Below are positions 42,048-50,880 of a DNA stretch of 64,000 nt, piece after piece; positions within the stretch are counted from its first letter, which is position 1; each line of letters begins with the position of its first letter. Origin of the DNA: Streptomyces sp. NBC_01237 (GTDB lineage Bacteria > Actinomycetota > Actinomycetes > Streptomycetales > Streptomycetaceae); the NCBI RefSeq assembly GCF_035917275.1, contig NZ_CP108508.1, forward strand, positions 868,001-932,000, written 5' to 3'. The notes below the pieces were generated by a model. The model was not told where the DNA came from, searched no databases, and saw only the letters and a program-made list of their open reading frames with translations. A program made the translations under genes and the position numbers.

Positions 42048-43058
42048 ATGAACGAGCCGGCAGCCAGGCCGACAGCACTGTTGGTCATGGAGGAAGAACG
42101 CAGGGCAGACGTCTACCCCCGCGAGGTTCTGGCCGGGATCGACCGGCTCGTGGACCGGCAGGGACCGCCCCTCACCCGGCGGCGACTCGACGAGGATCCC
42201 GATGTGCTGCGAGGGATCGACGTGCTGCTCACGGGCTGGGGCGCACCCGTCCTCGACGCCGCCCTCCTGTCGCACGCCCCTCGGCTGCGGGCCGTCCTCG
42301 TCGCGGCGGGCTCGGTGCGGCACCTGACCACACCCGCGTTCTGGGCACGCGACATCCCGATCGTCTCCGCGGCCGCGGCCAACGCCGTACCGGTGGCGGA
42401 GTTCACCCTGGCCCAGGTCCTTCTCGGGCTGAAGCAGGTGCACCGCATCACCCGGGACGTGGCGAGCAGCCGTCGCTTCCCGCACAATCCCCAGGTCCCG
42501 GGCGCCTACCGCTCACGCGTGGGTCTGGTGGGGCTCGGGCACATCGGCCGCCTGGTCGCCGCCCACCTCGGCCGCTTCGACATCGAGGTCCTCGCCACGG
42601 ACCCCGTCGCCTCCACCGGCACGGCCCTGCGGGCGGGCGTCCGGCTCGTCAGCATCGAGGAGCTCTTCGCCACCTGCCATGTCGTCAGTCTCCACGCGCC
42701 CCTCCTGCCCGAGACCCACGGCATGATCGGAACCCGGCTGCTGAACTCCCTGGGGCCGGGCGCCACGCTGATCAACACCGCGCGTGGCGCGCTCCTCGAC
42801 GAGAGCGCCGCAGCCGACGTCCTGCGCGCGAGGCCCGACCTCACCGCCGTACTGGATGTGACCCACCCGGAGCCTCCGGCCGACGACTCGCCGCTCTTCA
42901 CCCTTCCCAACGTCGTCCTGACCCCCCACCTGGCCGGCGCCCTCGGGGCCGAACGCCACCGCCTCGGAGAGCTCGTGCTCGACGAACTCCGCCGCTTCAC
43001 CCGGAACGAGCCCCTCCAGTACGCCATCGACCCCGCCCACGCCGCGTCGCTGGCCTGA
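42048..43058 (+). CDS. D-2-hydroxyacid dehydrogenase (phosphoglycerate dehydrogenase-like)
   Basis: The 336-residue protein has the NAD-binding glycine motif VGLVGLGHIGRLVAAHLG (about residues 157-174). The catalytic set is present: Arg in NTARGALLDE (about 240-249), Glu in HPEPPADDSPLF and His in LTPHLAGAL (about 288-296). Such enzymes interconvert 2-keto and D-2-hydroxy acids. Divergent from the sugar ABC operon, it may act on sugar acids from uronate breakdown. ATG 42048 (MNEPAARPTALLV) has GGAG about 11 bases upstream. Confidence 0.88.
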   Translation: MNEPAARPTALLVMEEERRADVYPREVLAGIDRLVDRQGPPLTRRRLDEDPDVLRGIDVLLTGWGAPVLDAALLSHAPRLRAVLVAAGSVRHLTTPAFWARDIPIVSAAAANAVPVAEFTLAQVLLGLKQVHRITRDVASSRRFPHNPQVPGAYRSRVGLVGLGHIGRLVAAHLGRFDIEVLATDPVASTGTALRAGVRLVSIEELFATCHVVSLHAPLLPETHGMIGTRLLNSLGPGATLINTARGALLDESAAADVLRARPDLTAVLDVTHPEPPADDSPLFTLPNVVLTPHLAGALGAERHRLGELVLDELRRFTRNEPLQYAIDPAHAASLA

Positions 43059-43146
43059 CCCGGTGCCTGCGGCCCGGTGCCGCGGACCACGCCGCGGCGC
43101 GGCGCGGCCGGACGACAGGTCATGGCGACGCGCCCGCCGCACAGAT

Positions 43147-43165
43147 ATTGCTGGCAATGCGCAAT
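43147..43165. promoter_or_regulatory. Operator-like inverted repeat before the YhgE-like gene
   Basis: ATTGC-TG-GCAAT (43147-43158) is a perfect 5-bp inverted repeat, followed after GC by another GCAAT (43161-43165). It lies in the 222-bp region upstream of the DUF3533-like gene, in an AT-richer island. TetR-type regulators often bind such sites, but no TetR gene is adjacent. Confidence 0.3.
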
Positions 43166-43280
43166 TTGTGAACTCCGTCCGCCGACGATGGGCAGGCGCG
43201 GAACGGGACGGGAGCACCACCCTTCACGGGGTTCCCGTCCCGCCGCCCCACCATGCCCGAACCAGCATCCACGGAGAACC

Positions 43281-44555
43281 ATGGCCTCTGCGATCCCTCC
43301 GGACGCCCCGGCCCCACAGGCAGGTGCCGGCGCCCTCGTCCGGCACGCCAAGCTGTGGCTCGTACCGACCGTCCTCAGCGCACTGGTCGCGCTGGTGCTG
43401 TCGCTCCTCTACATGGGCGGCATCCTCAACCCGAGCGACTCCTTGCGCCGGCTGCCCATCGCCCTCGTCGACGAGGACCGGAGCCACCCGCTGCCGGGGC
43501 AGCGGCAGAACCTGGGGAAGCAGCTCGCCGCCTCGGTCAGCTCGGCCGGCCCCTCGGACACCGTGCAGTGGCGACGGCTCGGCCTCGCGGCGGCCGAGGA
43601 CGAGCTGGCCTCCGGCAAGGTCTTCGGCGCACTGATCATTCCGGACGGCTTCACCAGGTCCGTCGGTGCCCTGACCACCAGCCGGGCGACAGTCCGGCCG
43701 ACGCTCACCGTGCTGACCAACCCCGGCCTCGGCAGCCTCGGCTCCTCACTCGCGGCCCAGATCAACCAGAGGGCGGCCCAACAGGCTTCACTGGAGCTCG
43801 GCAAGCAGCTCACGGCCTCCGCCGCCGACCCCACCACACGCCTGCTCCTGACCGACCCCGTGACCGTCACCACCCGCGTCGGCCATCCGATCGGCCGGCA
43901 CAGCGGCCTCGGGCTGACCGCCTTCTACTACACCCTGCTGCTCGTCCTGAGCGGCTTCATCGGAGGAAACCTCGTCAACAGCGGCGTCGACACCGCGCTC
44001 GGATACGCCGACAGCGAGATCGGCCCCTGGCACACCCGCCGGCCGACCGTCCCCATCAGCCGCACCCAGACGCTGCTGCTGAAGATGCTGATGACAGCGG
44101 GCATCTCCGTGCTGACCACCACGCTCGTCATGGTGGCGACGGTCTCGATCCTGGGCATGGACGCCACACACCTGCCGATGCTGTGGCTCTTCTCCTACTG
44201 CGCGACCGTGGCCGTCGGCCTGGGAGTCCAGGCCATCAACGCCGCCTTCGGCGGGATCGGACAGCTCGTCTCGATGTTCGTCTTCATCGCGCTGGCCCTC
44301 CCCTCCTCCGGTGCCACCGTCCCGCTGGAGGCCACCCCCGGCTTCTACCGCTTCCTGGCCACCTTCGAGCCGATGCACCAACTCAGCTCCGGGGTACGGT
44401 CCCTCCTCTACTTCGACGCCCGCGCCGACGCGGGTCTGACCCGCGGCTGGACCATGATCGCCGTGGGCTTCGTCCTCGCCCTGGCGTTCGGATTCGCCAT
44501 GACCCACTACTACGACCGCCGGGGCCTGCGCCGTCTCACCCCGCAACCCGCGTGA
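43281..44555 (+). CDS. YhgE/DUF3533-like ABC-2-type membrane protein
   Basis: The 424-residue protein has one N-terminal helix (about residues 26-47, LWLVPTVLSALVALVLSLL) and a large extracytoplasmic region of about 170 residues. A cluster of five helices follows in the C-terminal half (for example FYYTLLLVLSGFIGGNLV and MLWLFSYCATVAVGLGVQA). The extracellular part begins RRLPIALVDEDR, a family hallmark. Homologues are linked to export or phage-infection-protein-like functions, but the true role is unclear. GGAG precedes ATG 43281. No ATPase gene is adjacent. Confidence 0.72.
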   Translation: MASAIPPDAPAPQAGAGALVRHAKLWLVPTVLSALVALVLSLLYMGGILNPSDSLRRLPIALVDEDRSHPLPGQRQNLGKQLAASVSSAGPSDTVQWRRLGLAAAEDELASGKVFGALIIPDGFTRSVGALTTSRATVRPTLTVLTNPGLGSLGSSLAAQINQRAAQQASLELGKQLTASAADPTTRLLLTDPVTVTTRVGHPIGRHSGLGLTAFYYTLLLVLSGFIGGNLVNSGVDTALGYADSEIGPWHTRRPTVPISRTQTLLLKMLMTAGISVLTTTLVMVATVSILGMDATHLPMLWLFSYCATVAVGLGVQAINAAFGGIGQLVSMFVFIALALPSSGATVPLEATPGFYRFLATFEPMHQLSSGVRSLLYFDARADAGLTRGWTMIAVGFVLALAFGFAMTHYYDRRGLRRLTPQPA

Positions 44556-44648
44556 GTATCGGCCCCGGACGCGTTCGCTCGCCCCAGGTCCACGGGTCGC
44601 TGCCGGGGCGGGCCGAGGGGTGAGTGCGCCCGCATAGACTCCCCGGTC

Positions 44649-45473
44649 ATGAACGTACTGATCTCTGTGGACATGGAAGGCATCTCGGGGATCGTGCATC
44701 CCACCGAGACCAACCCGGATCGCTACGACTACGAGCGCGGCCGGGCCCTGATGACGGCCGAGGCGAACGCCGTGATCGCCGGTGTGCTGGAGGCCGAACC
44801 CTCCGCCACGGTTCTGGTGACCGACGCACACGGGCCGTTCCGGAACCTGCTGCCGGAGGAGCTCGACCGCCGGGCCCACCTGGTCCGCGGCAAACCGCGC
44901 CCGCTGGGCATGCTCGGCGGCCTCGACGAACACACCGACGCCGTCATGCTGGTCGGCTACCACGCCCGCGCCGGTGGTGGGCCGGCCGTGCTGGCACACA
45001 CCATGAACGACGGCATCCTCGACGTACGCGTGGCCGGGCGCCCCATGGGGGAGATCGGCCTCAACGCCGCCATGGCCGGGCACCTGGGCGCGCCGGTCGT
45101 GCTGCTCAGCGGCGACGACGCCGCCTGCGCCGAATTCGGTGACCTGGTCCCCGCCGCGGTCACCGTCGCGGTCAAGCAGGCTCTCGGTCAGGCCGCCGCT
45201 GTCGCTCTGCACCCCGAGGAGGCCCGGGAGCGGCTGCGCCGGGCGGCGGCCGACGCCCTCGCCCGGAGGGCCGGGGTCTCGCCGCTCGCCCTTGCCGGAC
45301 CGCTCGATGTCGAGGTGGACCTCTACCCGCACACGGTCGATCTGGCGACGCTCGTGCCGGGCGTCTCCCGTGCCGAGGGCGGCCGGACGATCACCTTCAC
45401 CGCCGCTCACTTCGCCGACGCCTACCGACTGATCCTGCTGATCGGCCAGCTCGCGGGCATCAAACCCGCCTGA
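44649..45473 (+). CDS. M55-family metallopeptidase (D-aminopeptidase DppA-like)
   Basis: The 274-residue protein shows the DppA zinc-binding pattern: MNVLISVDMEGISGI (Asp and Glu near residues 8-10), VLVTDAHGPFRNL (Asp-His near 60-61), VGYHARAGGG (His about 105), and AVMLVG. The family cleaves D-Ala-containing dipeptides and related substrates in the cytoplasm. The nearby Dpp-type transporter is 8 kb away on the same strand and belongs to the sulfur island, so a direct link is not implied. It ends just before a strong bidirectional hairpin. Confidence 0.85.
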   Translation: MNVLISVDMEGISGIVHPTETNPDRYDYERGRALMTAEANAVIAGVLEAEPSATVLVTDAHGPFRNLLPEELDRRAHLVRGKPRPLGMLGGLDEHTDAVMLVGYHARAGGGPAVLAHTMNDGILDVRVAGRPMGEIGLNAAMAGHLGAPVVLLSGDDAACAEFGDLVPAAVTVAVKQALGQAAAVALHPEEARERLRRAAADALARRAGVSPLALAGPLDVEVDLYPHTVDLATLVPGVSRAEGGRTITFTAAHFADAYRLILLIGQLAGIKPA

Positions 45474-45507
45474 GGGCCGTCCCGTCCGTCTCCGTGACGG
45501 CCGGATG

Positions 45508-45550
45508 CCCGGTGCGGGCCGAGCCCCTCGTGCGTTCGGCCCGCACCGGG
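45508..45550. terminator. Bidirectional terminator hairpin
   Basis: Positions 45508-45522 and 45536-45550 form a perfect 15-bp stem (arm CCCGGTGCGGGCCGA) with a 13-nt loop. It lies between the convergent M55 peptidase (ends 45473) and JmjC protein 2 (ends 45631), so it can terminate transcription from both sides. Confidence 0.7.
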
Positions 45551-45604
45551 CAGGGAGCGGACGAGCCGCGTTCGGCCGCACCGGACAGGGAGCGGACGAG
45601 CCCG
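45534..45604. repeat. 36-bp tandem repeat next to the terminator
   Basis: The unit beginning GTTCGGCCCGCACCGGGCAG occurs at 45534-45569 and again, with small differences including one missing base, at 45570-45604. The first copy includes the right arm of the terminator stem, so the repeat probably arose by duplication of that arm. Confidence 0.7.
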
Positions 45605-45630
45605 CGCCCGGCCTCGCGCTCATGGCCGGG

Positions 45631-46533
45631 TCAGCCCAGAAGTGCGCTCAAGGAACCGTTGGCGGTGCGCTGTTCGCCGCGCATCGCGCCACGGGCCAGA
45701 CGCACCAGTTCGTCCGGCGTGAGGCCGGTGAGCGTGCGGTGGAAATGCGCGATGAGGTCGCTCGCGGCCCCGGACAGTGCCGCGTCGTCGTTGGGGCGGG
45801 CGGGCAGTCCGTCGCCGTCCAGCAGGAGTGCTTCGACCACGGCGTACAGATGGGCGGAACCGGCCTCGCGGACCGTGAGCGAGAGGTGGGCCGAGGCGCT
45901 TCCCCCGGCCGTCTCGGCCATGTGCGCGAACCCGCGTGGTACGTAGAGGACTTCGCCCTGCCGCAGAACCACGTCCAGCAACGGCTCGCCCGGGTCGCCG
46001 TCCACACGCTCGGGCTGCCAGTTCCCGTCGGGCGGTCCCGGATACACCCGCCACCGCTTCGAGCCGTGGATCTGCACGGCCAGCACGTCGGCGTCGTCGC
46101 GGTGCACGGGACGGCCCTGTGTTCCCGGCGGGGTGAGGAAGAAGAATGCCTCCACCTGGCGTCGGAATCGCTCCGCGAGTCCGTCGGTCAGCTCCCGTAC
46201 GCCCGCGTGCCACTGGTCGACGTACCGCAGAAGGAGCGTCGCACCCTCCTCGCCGACCAGTCGTCGTACGGCCCCCGCGTCCAGGTAGCGGTCGTCGATC
46301 CCGCCCAGGATGACGCGAGGGGAGCAGTAGCTCTCGTGCGGTACGGGGCCGTCCTTGTGCACGAGGGTCGCGTAAGGGGCGGTGAGGAGTCCCGCGTCCA
46401 GGATCCGGTCCAGCTCGGCGACCGTCAGGACGTCCGGCGGAGGGGTACGGGGGCGCAGCACGGCGGGGGTGCGGCGCCACAGTGTGTGGTGAAATGCCTG
46501 CTCGTCGTCCACGTATCGTGCGAGCCAGTCCAT
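45631..46533 (-). CDS. JmjC/cupin-8 oxygenase 2 of the peptide cassette
   Basis: The 300-residue protein starts MDWLARYVDDEQAFHHTLWR. It has the JmjC iron-binding triad: His and Asp in GRPVHRDDADVLAVQIHGS (about residues 138-156) and the distal His in YVPRGFAHMAETA (about 196-208). KRWRVYPGP and the basic residues that would bind 2-oxoglutarate are also present. Such Fe(II)/2-oxoglutarate enzymes hydroxylate residues in proteins or peptides. It is a paralogue of the enzyme encoded upstream, 34 bp away, sharing the same start and the VDQWHAGVRELTDG block. It is the last gene of the cassette and probably co-transcribed with the secreted peptide gene. Confidence 0.82.
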   Translation of the reverse strand: MDWLARYVDDEQAFHHTLWRRTPAVLRPRTPPPDVLTVAELDRILDAGLLTAPYATLVHKDGPVPHESYCSPRVILGGIDDRYLDAGAVRRLVGEEGATLLLRYVDQWHAGVRELTDGLAERFRRQVEAFFFLTPPGTQGRPVHRDDADVLAVQIHGSKRWRVYPGPPDGNWQPERVDGDPGEPLLDVVLRQGEVLYVPRGFAHMAETAGGSASAHLSLTVREAGSAHLYAVVEALLLDGDGLPARPNDDAALSGAASDLIAHFHRTLTGLTPDELVRLARGAMRGEQRTANGSLSALLG

Positions 46534-46567
46534 CGTTGCCTCTTCGTTTTCCGTGCCGTCGGCCTGA

Positions 46568-47437
46568 TCAGACGGTCTGGCGGTTGCTGTACGCACGCGG
46601 CCGTGCCCGGCCGATGACTTCCTCCGGAGTGGCCGCGGCGAGCCGTGCGCGCAGATGGTCCAGGAGTCCGGCGGCGGAGCGCAGCAGGGCGTCATCGTCC
46701 AGTGGGCGGCCCGGCAGGGAGAGACCGTCCACGAGCTGTGCCAGCAGGGCGCTGCGCAGATGTTCCGCACCGGCTTCCCTGACGACCACCGTCAGATGGG
46801 CCGACGAATCGTCGCCCACGGCCGCGGCGGTGTGGGCGAATCCTCTGGGCACATAGAGCACTTCGCCCGCCCGGAGGACCGTGTCCAGCAGGGGCTCTCC
46901 CGGATCCTCCGCACGGACCGGCGCCCAGTCGCCGTCGCCCGGCCCCGCGTACACCTGCCAGTGCTTGGCACCGCTGAGCTGGATGGCCAGCAGGTCCCCG
47001 TCGTCCCGGTGCACCGGACCCCGGCGGCCGGGAAGGCTCAGGAAGTAGAACGCCTCGACGAGCCTGCCGAGCCGCTCGGCGATGCCGTCGGTGAGCTCAC
47101 GCACCGGGGGATGCCATTGGTCGACGTAGCGGAACTGCAGCGTCGCCCGCTCCTCACGGATGAGCCGGCGCACCGCCGCCCCATCGACGTATCCCTCGGC
47201 GGGTTGCCCGGTGATCACGCGCGCCGGGCAGAAACGCTCGTCGGCGATGCCGCCCTGTGCGGTGTACAGGCCGACGTACGGAACGCGCAGCAGCCCGCCG
47301 TCCAGAAGGGCGTCCACGTCCGCGCGGGTCAGCACCTCCGACGGTGGGTTCCCCGGCCGCAGGAGCACCGGCCTCTTCCGCCAGTACGAGCCCAGGAGCT
47401 GTTCCACGTCCGGTACACACCGCTCCAGCCAGTCCAT
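46568..47437 (-). CDS. JmjC/cupin-8 oxygenase 1 of the peptide cassette
   Basis: The 289-residue protein begins MDWLERCVPDVEQLLGSYWR, the usual N-terminus of cupin-like JmjC proteins (compare ribosomal oxygenases). The iron ligands are in GPVHRDDGDLLAIQLSGAKH (about residues 141-160) and YVPRGFAHTAAAV (about 198-210). VDQWHPPVRELTDG and the winged C-terminal region resemble its paralogue at 45631. It is a probable Fe(II)/2-oxoglutarate hydroxylase. GAGGAAGGA precedes ATG 47437. A perfect hairpin separates it from the peptide gene, so the enzyme is probably made at a lower level than the peptide. Confidence 0.85.
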   Translation of the reverse strand: MDWLERCVPDVEQLLGSYWRKRPVLLRPGNPPSEVLTRADVDALLDGGLLRVPYVGLYTAQGGIADERFCPARVITGQPAEGYVDGAAVRRLIREERATLQFRYVDQWHPPVRELTDGIAERLGRLVEAFYFLSLPGRRGPVHRDDGDLLAIQLSGAKHWQVYAGPGDGDWAPVRAEDPGEPLLDTVLRAGEVLYVPRGFAHTAAAVGDDSSAHLTVVVREAGAEHLRSALLAQLVDGLSLPGRPLDDDALLRSAAGLLDHLRARLAAATPEEVIGRARPRAYSNRQTV

Positions 47438-47456
47438 CGGTCGGTCCTTCCTCGAA

Positions 47457-47488
47457 GGGACCCGCCGATGCGGACATCGGCGGGTCCC
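47457..47488 (-). terminator. Perfect hairpin between the peptide gene and the JmjC genes
   Basis: Arms 47457-47470 and 47475-47488 pair perfectly over 14 bp (GGGACCCGCCGATG and its complement) around a 4-nt loop, which on the transcript reads UCCG. It lies 42 bp after the peptide stop and 20 bp before the first JmjC start. It has no T-tract, so it is either a leaky terminator or an RNA-stabilising stem that raises the peptide level over the enzymes. Confidence 0.7.
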
Positions 47489-47529
47489 GGTCATGCGTGC
47501 GAGCCCTCGCGTGCGCGTCGGTCAGCCGG

Positions 47530-47721
47530 TCAGATGACGTCGGGGTAGCAGTCCCCGCAGCCGGCCTCGACCTTCTGGTCCGACGCCGGAGGTGCGGCGG
47601 CGTGCCCGACGGACGGTGCGAAGAGCGCACCTCCGGCGACGGCGAGCGCCGCCACGCTCAGCGCCGCGCGCTTGGAGATCTCCGTACGCTTGGACGGCTC
47701 CGCGACCTGGAAAGACGACAT
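47530..47721 (-). CDS. Secretion-leader peptide, candidate precursor of an oxygenase-modified peptide
   Basis: The 63-residue product begins MSSFQVAEPSKRTEISKR. A hydrophobic stretch (about residues 20-40: AALSVAALAVAGGALFAPSV) ends at GHAAA, a good Sec signal-peptidase site. The remaining 20 or so residues finish with KVEAGCGDCYPDVI, with two Cys spaced CxxC, two Asp and a Tyr. AAGGAG lies 5 bases before ATG 47721; a GTG two codons earlier is too close to the ribosome-binding site. Two JmjC oxygenase genes follow on the same strand behind a strong hairpin. I do not recognise the peptide family. A plain small secreted protein unrelated to the oxygenases is the main alternative. Confidence 0.6.
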   Translation of the reverse strand: MSSFQVAEPSKRTEISKRAALSVAALAVAGGALFAPSVGHAAAPPASDQKVEAGCGDCYPDVI

Positions 47722-48045
47722 GACCACTCCTTTCCCCGGCTGCGATGTACGCCGCGGCCGGGTGTTCGATCGGCCCCGGTTCCGAGGCCGGGACTGATCT
47801 TGCTTCGGGCCACGCGCACGGGAGAAGCGGCACTGACGTGTTCCATACGCCGCTTACGGATCCCTGACGCGCCCTCACCTGCGCGGAAACCCTGGCGGGT
47901 GACGTTCGGAGCGATCGGAGCGGGCCCGGCTCCGGACATCCGCGCTCTCCTTGAGTGGCAGAGTGGCAAAGCGGCAGAACGTCGGCAGATGGTGCGGGCG
48001 AGGACGGCCCGCCACCCGGTCGTGGGGCACCCCGCCGACGGGCTG
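47722..48045. other. Intergenic region upstream of the peptide cassette
   Basis: This 324-bp gap lies between the sulfatase stop and the peptide start on the minus strand. It must hold the promoter of the peptide cassette and perhaps a terminator for the sulfatase operon. No clear -35/-10 pair, hairpin or gene was recognised. Confidence 0.5.
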
Positions 48046-49521
48046 TCAGTGTGCGGACCGATGGCCGAACGCCACTCCCTTCCACGGCACTTGGGACGGG
48101 AACGACTCCGCACGGCGCTGACCGGACGGGCGCGGGGCCGCCCGTCCGATCTCGGGTTCCGTGTGCTCGACCCGCTCCAGCCACTCCAGCAGCTCCTGGC
48201 GCAACCCGTCGGCGACCTCGCGGTGCGAGGCGAGCCCGGCGAGGTTGTCCAGCTCGTACGGATCGGCTGCCAGGTCGTACAGTTCGCTCTCCTCGTAGCG
48301 GTCCGCGTCCGGGTCGTTCCACGCGTCCGCCCCCGGTGCCTCCACCACGTACTTCCACCGGGAGGTGCGTACCGCACGGCCCACCCGGTCCTCGCTGATC
48401 TGGATGAACACGGAGCCGGGACGACCGGGGTCACGGCCCCCGCCGGTCAGCGGCAGCAGGGACCGCCCCTGTACGCCGTCCGGTACCGCGATGCCCGCGG
48501 CCGCCAGCAGCGTGGGCATCAGGTCCACCGTGCCGACCGGCTCCCGGACGAGCCCGCCTCCGGTGAAGCCGGGCCCGGTGAGGGCGAGCGGCACGCGAAC
48601 GGACGCCTCGTGCGCCGAGCGTTTGTACTCGCTGTTACGGGTACGGAAGTGGGAGCCGTGATCCGCCGTCCAGGCCAGCACCGTGCCGTCCTCGGTGCCC
48701 AGGCTCCGCAGCGCGTCGCGCAGCCGGCCCACCCCCTCGTCGACCCGCTTGATCTGGCCGAGGTAGCCGCCCAGATGGCGATGGGCCCCACCCTGCGCGG
48801 CACCCGGTGCGAGCGCGGCGAGGTCCGGCGGCAGCCAGGTGCCCTCGTAGCGCTCGCGGTAGCCCGCGGGGGCCGGGTAGTCGTCGGCCGGGTTCTGGTG
48901 GTGCGGCTCCAGCAGGGACAGGAAGAGCAGGTACGGACGGTCGTGGTGGTCGGCCACGAACCGGATCGCCGCGTCGATCAGCGCGTCGGAGCGGTAGCCG
49001 GGGAGCCGGACCGGCTCGCCCTCCTCGTCGTACACCACGGTGCGGTGGGCGTCCGAGGTGAATTCGAGCCGGTCCGAGGCGAGCCACTTCCGGTAGCCGC
49101 CCCGGCGGCCGGGCGGCACGGGGCCGTCCGGGCCGTCCTCGCCCCCCAGATGCCACTTGCCGATGTAGCCGGTCGTGTACCCGGCCGCGGCGAACTCCCC
49201 GGCGAGCGTCGGGATGTCCTGCGGAAGCGGCAGCCCGTTGCGGAACACGCCCGTCGCCGTGGGGTAGCGGCCGGTCTGCAGGGCCGAACGGGCCGGGGCG
49301 CAGACCGGGTTGGAGGTGATCGCCTGCTCGAACAGGGTGCCCTCGCGGGCGATCCGGTCGAATTCGGGGGTCACCCCGGCCCGGTTGCCGTGGGCGCCGG
49401 TCGTGTCCCATCGCTGCTGGTCGGTGAGGACCACGATCACCTGGGGAGGCGCCCCGGTGGGCGGCACCGGGGCGCCTCCCACCGGTGGGGTCGTCCCGTC
49501 GCGCGGGGCGGACCCGCTCAC
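48046..49521 (-). CDS. Cys-type sulfatase (arylsulfatase/choline-sulfatase family)
   Basis: The 491-residue protein has the alkaline-phosphatase-like sulfatase fold. It has the metal-binding start [15 protein letters not shown] (about residues 28-42), the formylglycine motif [11 protein letters not shown] (about 74-84), YIGKWHLGG (about 118-126), [13 protein letters not shown] and WTADHGSHF (about 283-291). The Cys must be converted to formylglycine by the enzyme encoded at 58065. There is no signal peptide, so sulfate esters must enter the cell first. The start overlaps the stop of the dioxygenase gene as ATGA (49518-49521), so the two are coupled. Confidence 0.9.
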   Translation of the reverse strand: MSGSAPRDGTTPPVGGAPVPPTGAPPQVIVVLTDQQRWDTTGAHGNRAGVTPEFDRIAREGTLFEQAITSNPVCAPARSALQTGRYPTATGVFRNGLPLPQDIPTLAGEFAAAGYTTGYIGKWHLGGEDGPDGPVPPGRRGGYRKWLASDRLEFTSDAHRTVVYDEEGEPVRLPGYRSDALIDAAIRFVADHHDRPYLLFLSLLEPHHQNPADDYPAPAGYRERYEGTWLPPDLAALAPGAAQGGAHRHLGGYLGQIKRVDEGVGRLRDALRSLGTEDGTVLAWTADHGSHFRTRNSEYKRSAHEASVRVPLALTGPGFTGGGLVREPVGTVDLMPTLLAAAGIAVPDGVQGRSLLPLTGGGRDPGRPGSVFIQISEDRVGRAVRTSRWKYVVEAPGADAWNDPDADRYEESELYDLAADPYELDNLAGLASHREVADGLRQELLEWLERVEHTEPEIGRAAPRPSGQRRAESFPSQVPWKGVAFGHRSAH

Positions 49522-50477
49522 GCTCCGGCCTTCTCGGCGGCCGGGGCCGCCGCCGAGGCGCCGGAGGCGATGCCGAAGGCGGGGTCGGGCACCTCCTCGG
49601 GGCTGATGAGGGTGGAGGAGCGCCCGTCGACACCGACCGGGACGTCACCGTCGATGGTGACGCGGCGGAGCTTGCGCTCGTGGGCGTCGGAGTCGTCCAC
49701 CCCGTAGTGCTGGGTGGCACGGTTGTCCCAGATGGCGACGTCGCCGGTCTGCCAGTGCCAGCGCACGGTGTTCTCCGGGCGCTCGATGTGCGCCTGGAAC
49801 AGGTCGAGGAGTGCACGGGAGTCGCGGCCGGTCAGTGTGCTGATGCGCTGGACGAAGTTGCCCAGGAGCAGGGTGCGTTCGCCGGTCTCGGGGTGGACGC
49901 GCACCACCGGGTGCTCGGTGAGGAACTTCGTCGAGGTGAACACCTTCCGGTACTGGGCCAGCGCCTCGGGCCGCGCCTGCGGGCGCAGCGCGGCATAGTC
50001 GTAGTCGTTGGAGTGGACCGCGCGCAGGCTGTCGGCGAGGACGCGCAGCGGCTCGGGGAGTCCGGCGTACGCCGTCGCGGTGTTCGCCCACAGGGTGTTG
50101 CCGCCGTACGGAGGGATGACGACGGCGCGCAGGATCGAGAAGGCCGGGTAGGCCGGCACGAAGGTGACGTCGGTGTGCCACTGGTTGGCCCGGCCGCCGT
50201 GATCGGAGTCGATGCCGAGCGAGTAGCGGCCGTCGGCGGACGGGACGGTGGGGTGGGCGACCGGTGTGCCGAGCAGGCGGCCGAACGCCTCGTGGCTGTC
50301 CTCGTCCAGGTGGTCCTGACCCCGGAAGAGGACGACCTTGTTGGCCAGCAGGGCGGCCCGGACGGCCGCGACGGTCTCCGGTTCGAGGTCGCCGCCGAGG
50401 CGCACGCCGGAGATGACGGCGCCGATACGGCCGCCGAGCTTCTGGACGGTGACGGTGGAGGCGGAGGTGGTCGACAT
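49518..50477 (-). CDS. TauD/AtsK-like Fe(II)/2-oxoglutarate dioxygenase (alkylsulfatase type)
   Basis: The 319-residue protein has the TauD-type facial triad: His-Asp in [15 protein letters not shown] (about residues 101-115) and the distal His in [13 protein letters not shown] (about 251-263), followed by the 2-oxoglutarate Arg in [12 protein letters not shown] (about 267-278). [10 protein letters not shown] and [13 protein letters not shown] are family blocks. In AtsK-like enzymes alkyl sulfates or sulfonates are oxidised and sulfate or sulfite released. Coupling to the sulfatase gene supports a role in organosulfur use. ATG 50477 has AAGGAA upstream. Confidence 0.87.
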   Translation of the reverse strand: MSTTSASTVTVQKLGGRIGAVISGVRLGGDLEPETVAAVRAALLANKVVLFRGQDHLDEDSHEAFGRLLGTPVAHPTVPSADGRYSLGIDSDHGGRANQWHTDVTFVPAYPAFSILRAVVIPPYGGNTLWANTATAYAGLPEPLRVLADSLRAVHSNDYDYAALRPQARPEALAQYRKVFTSTKFLTEHPVVRVHPETGERTLLLGNFVQRISTLTGRDSRALLDLFQAHIERPENTVRWHWQTGDVAIWDNRATQHYGVDDSDAHERKLRRVTIDGDVPVGVDGRSSTLISPEEVPDPAFGIASGASAAAPAAEKAGA

Positions 50478-50497
50478 GACGGGGTTCCTTTCGGAGG

Positions 50498-50523
50498 CCA
50501 AGATCGTCACTGATTAATCTTGG
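50498..50523. promoter_or_regulatory. Operator-like inverted repeat upstream of the dioxygenase gene
   Basis: CCAAGAT (50498-50504) and ATCTTGG (50517-50523) form a perfect 7-bp inverted repeat with a 12-bp spacer containing GATTAAT, the most AT-rich spot in the region. It starts 20 bases upstream of the dioxygenase start codon, inside the promoter or leader. It may bind a sulfur- or ROK-type regulator. Confidence 0.45.
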
Positions 50524-50880
50524 AGAGGAAGTAATTGGGCCGAGCGTGCGTCCGTCAGGGACGCGCGACGAGGTGGAGTGCGATGGGGCGGGGCTGCGGG
50601 ATGTGCGGGGGCGGCCGGAGCGAGGTCAGGCAGCGGTACAGCGGCCCGGACACACGAGTGGCACGGCGGAGCGGCCGGCGCGGGCGGGCCGCGCTCGGGG
50701 AACGGCCGTCGCGAACATGTCCCGGAGACTTCCAGCGCCCCGCGCCGGACGTCAAGCACGCGACCGCTCCCCCGACGGTCCCCCGCAGTGGTTCAATCGG
50801 CGCTTGCGCGAGGCCCGCGCCCCCTCCGCCCACGCACCGTCAAAGCACCTCTGAGCAGCGACTTTCCCGGTGCGCCGACT

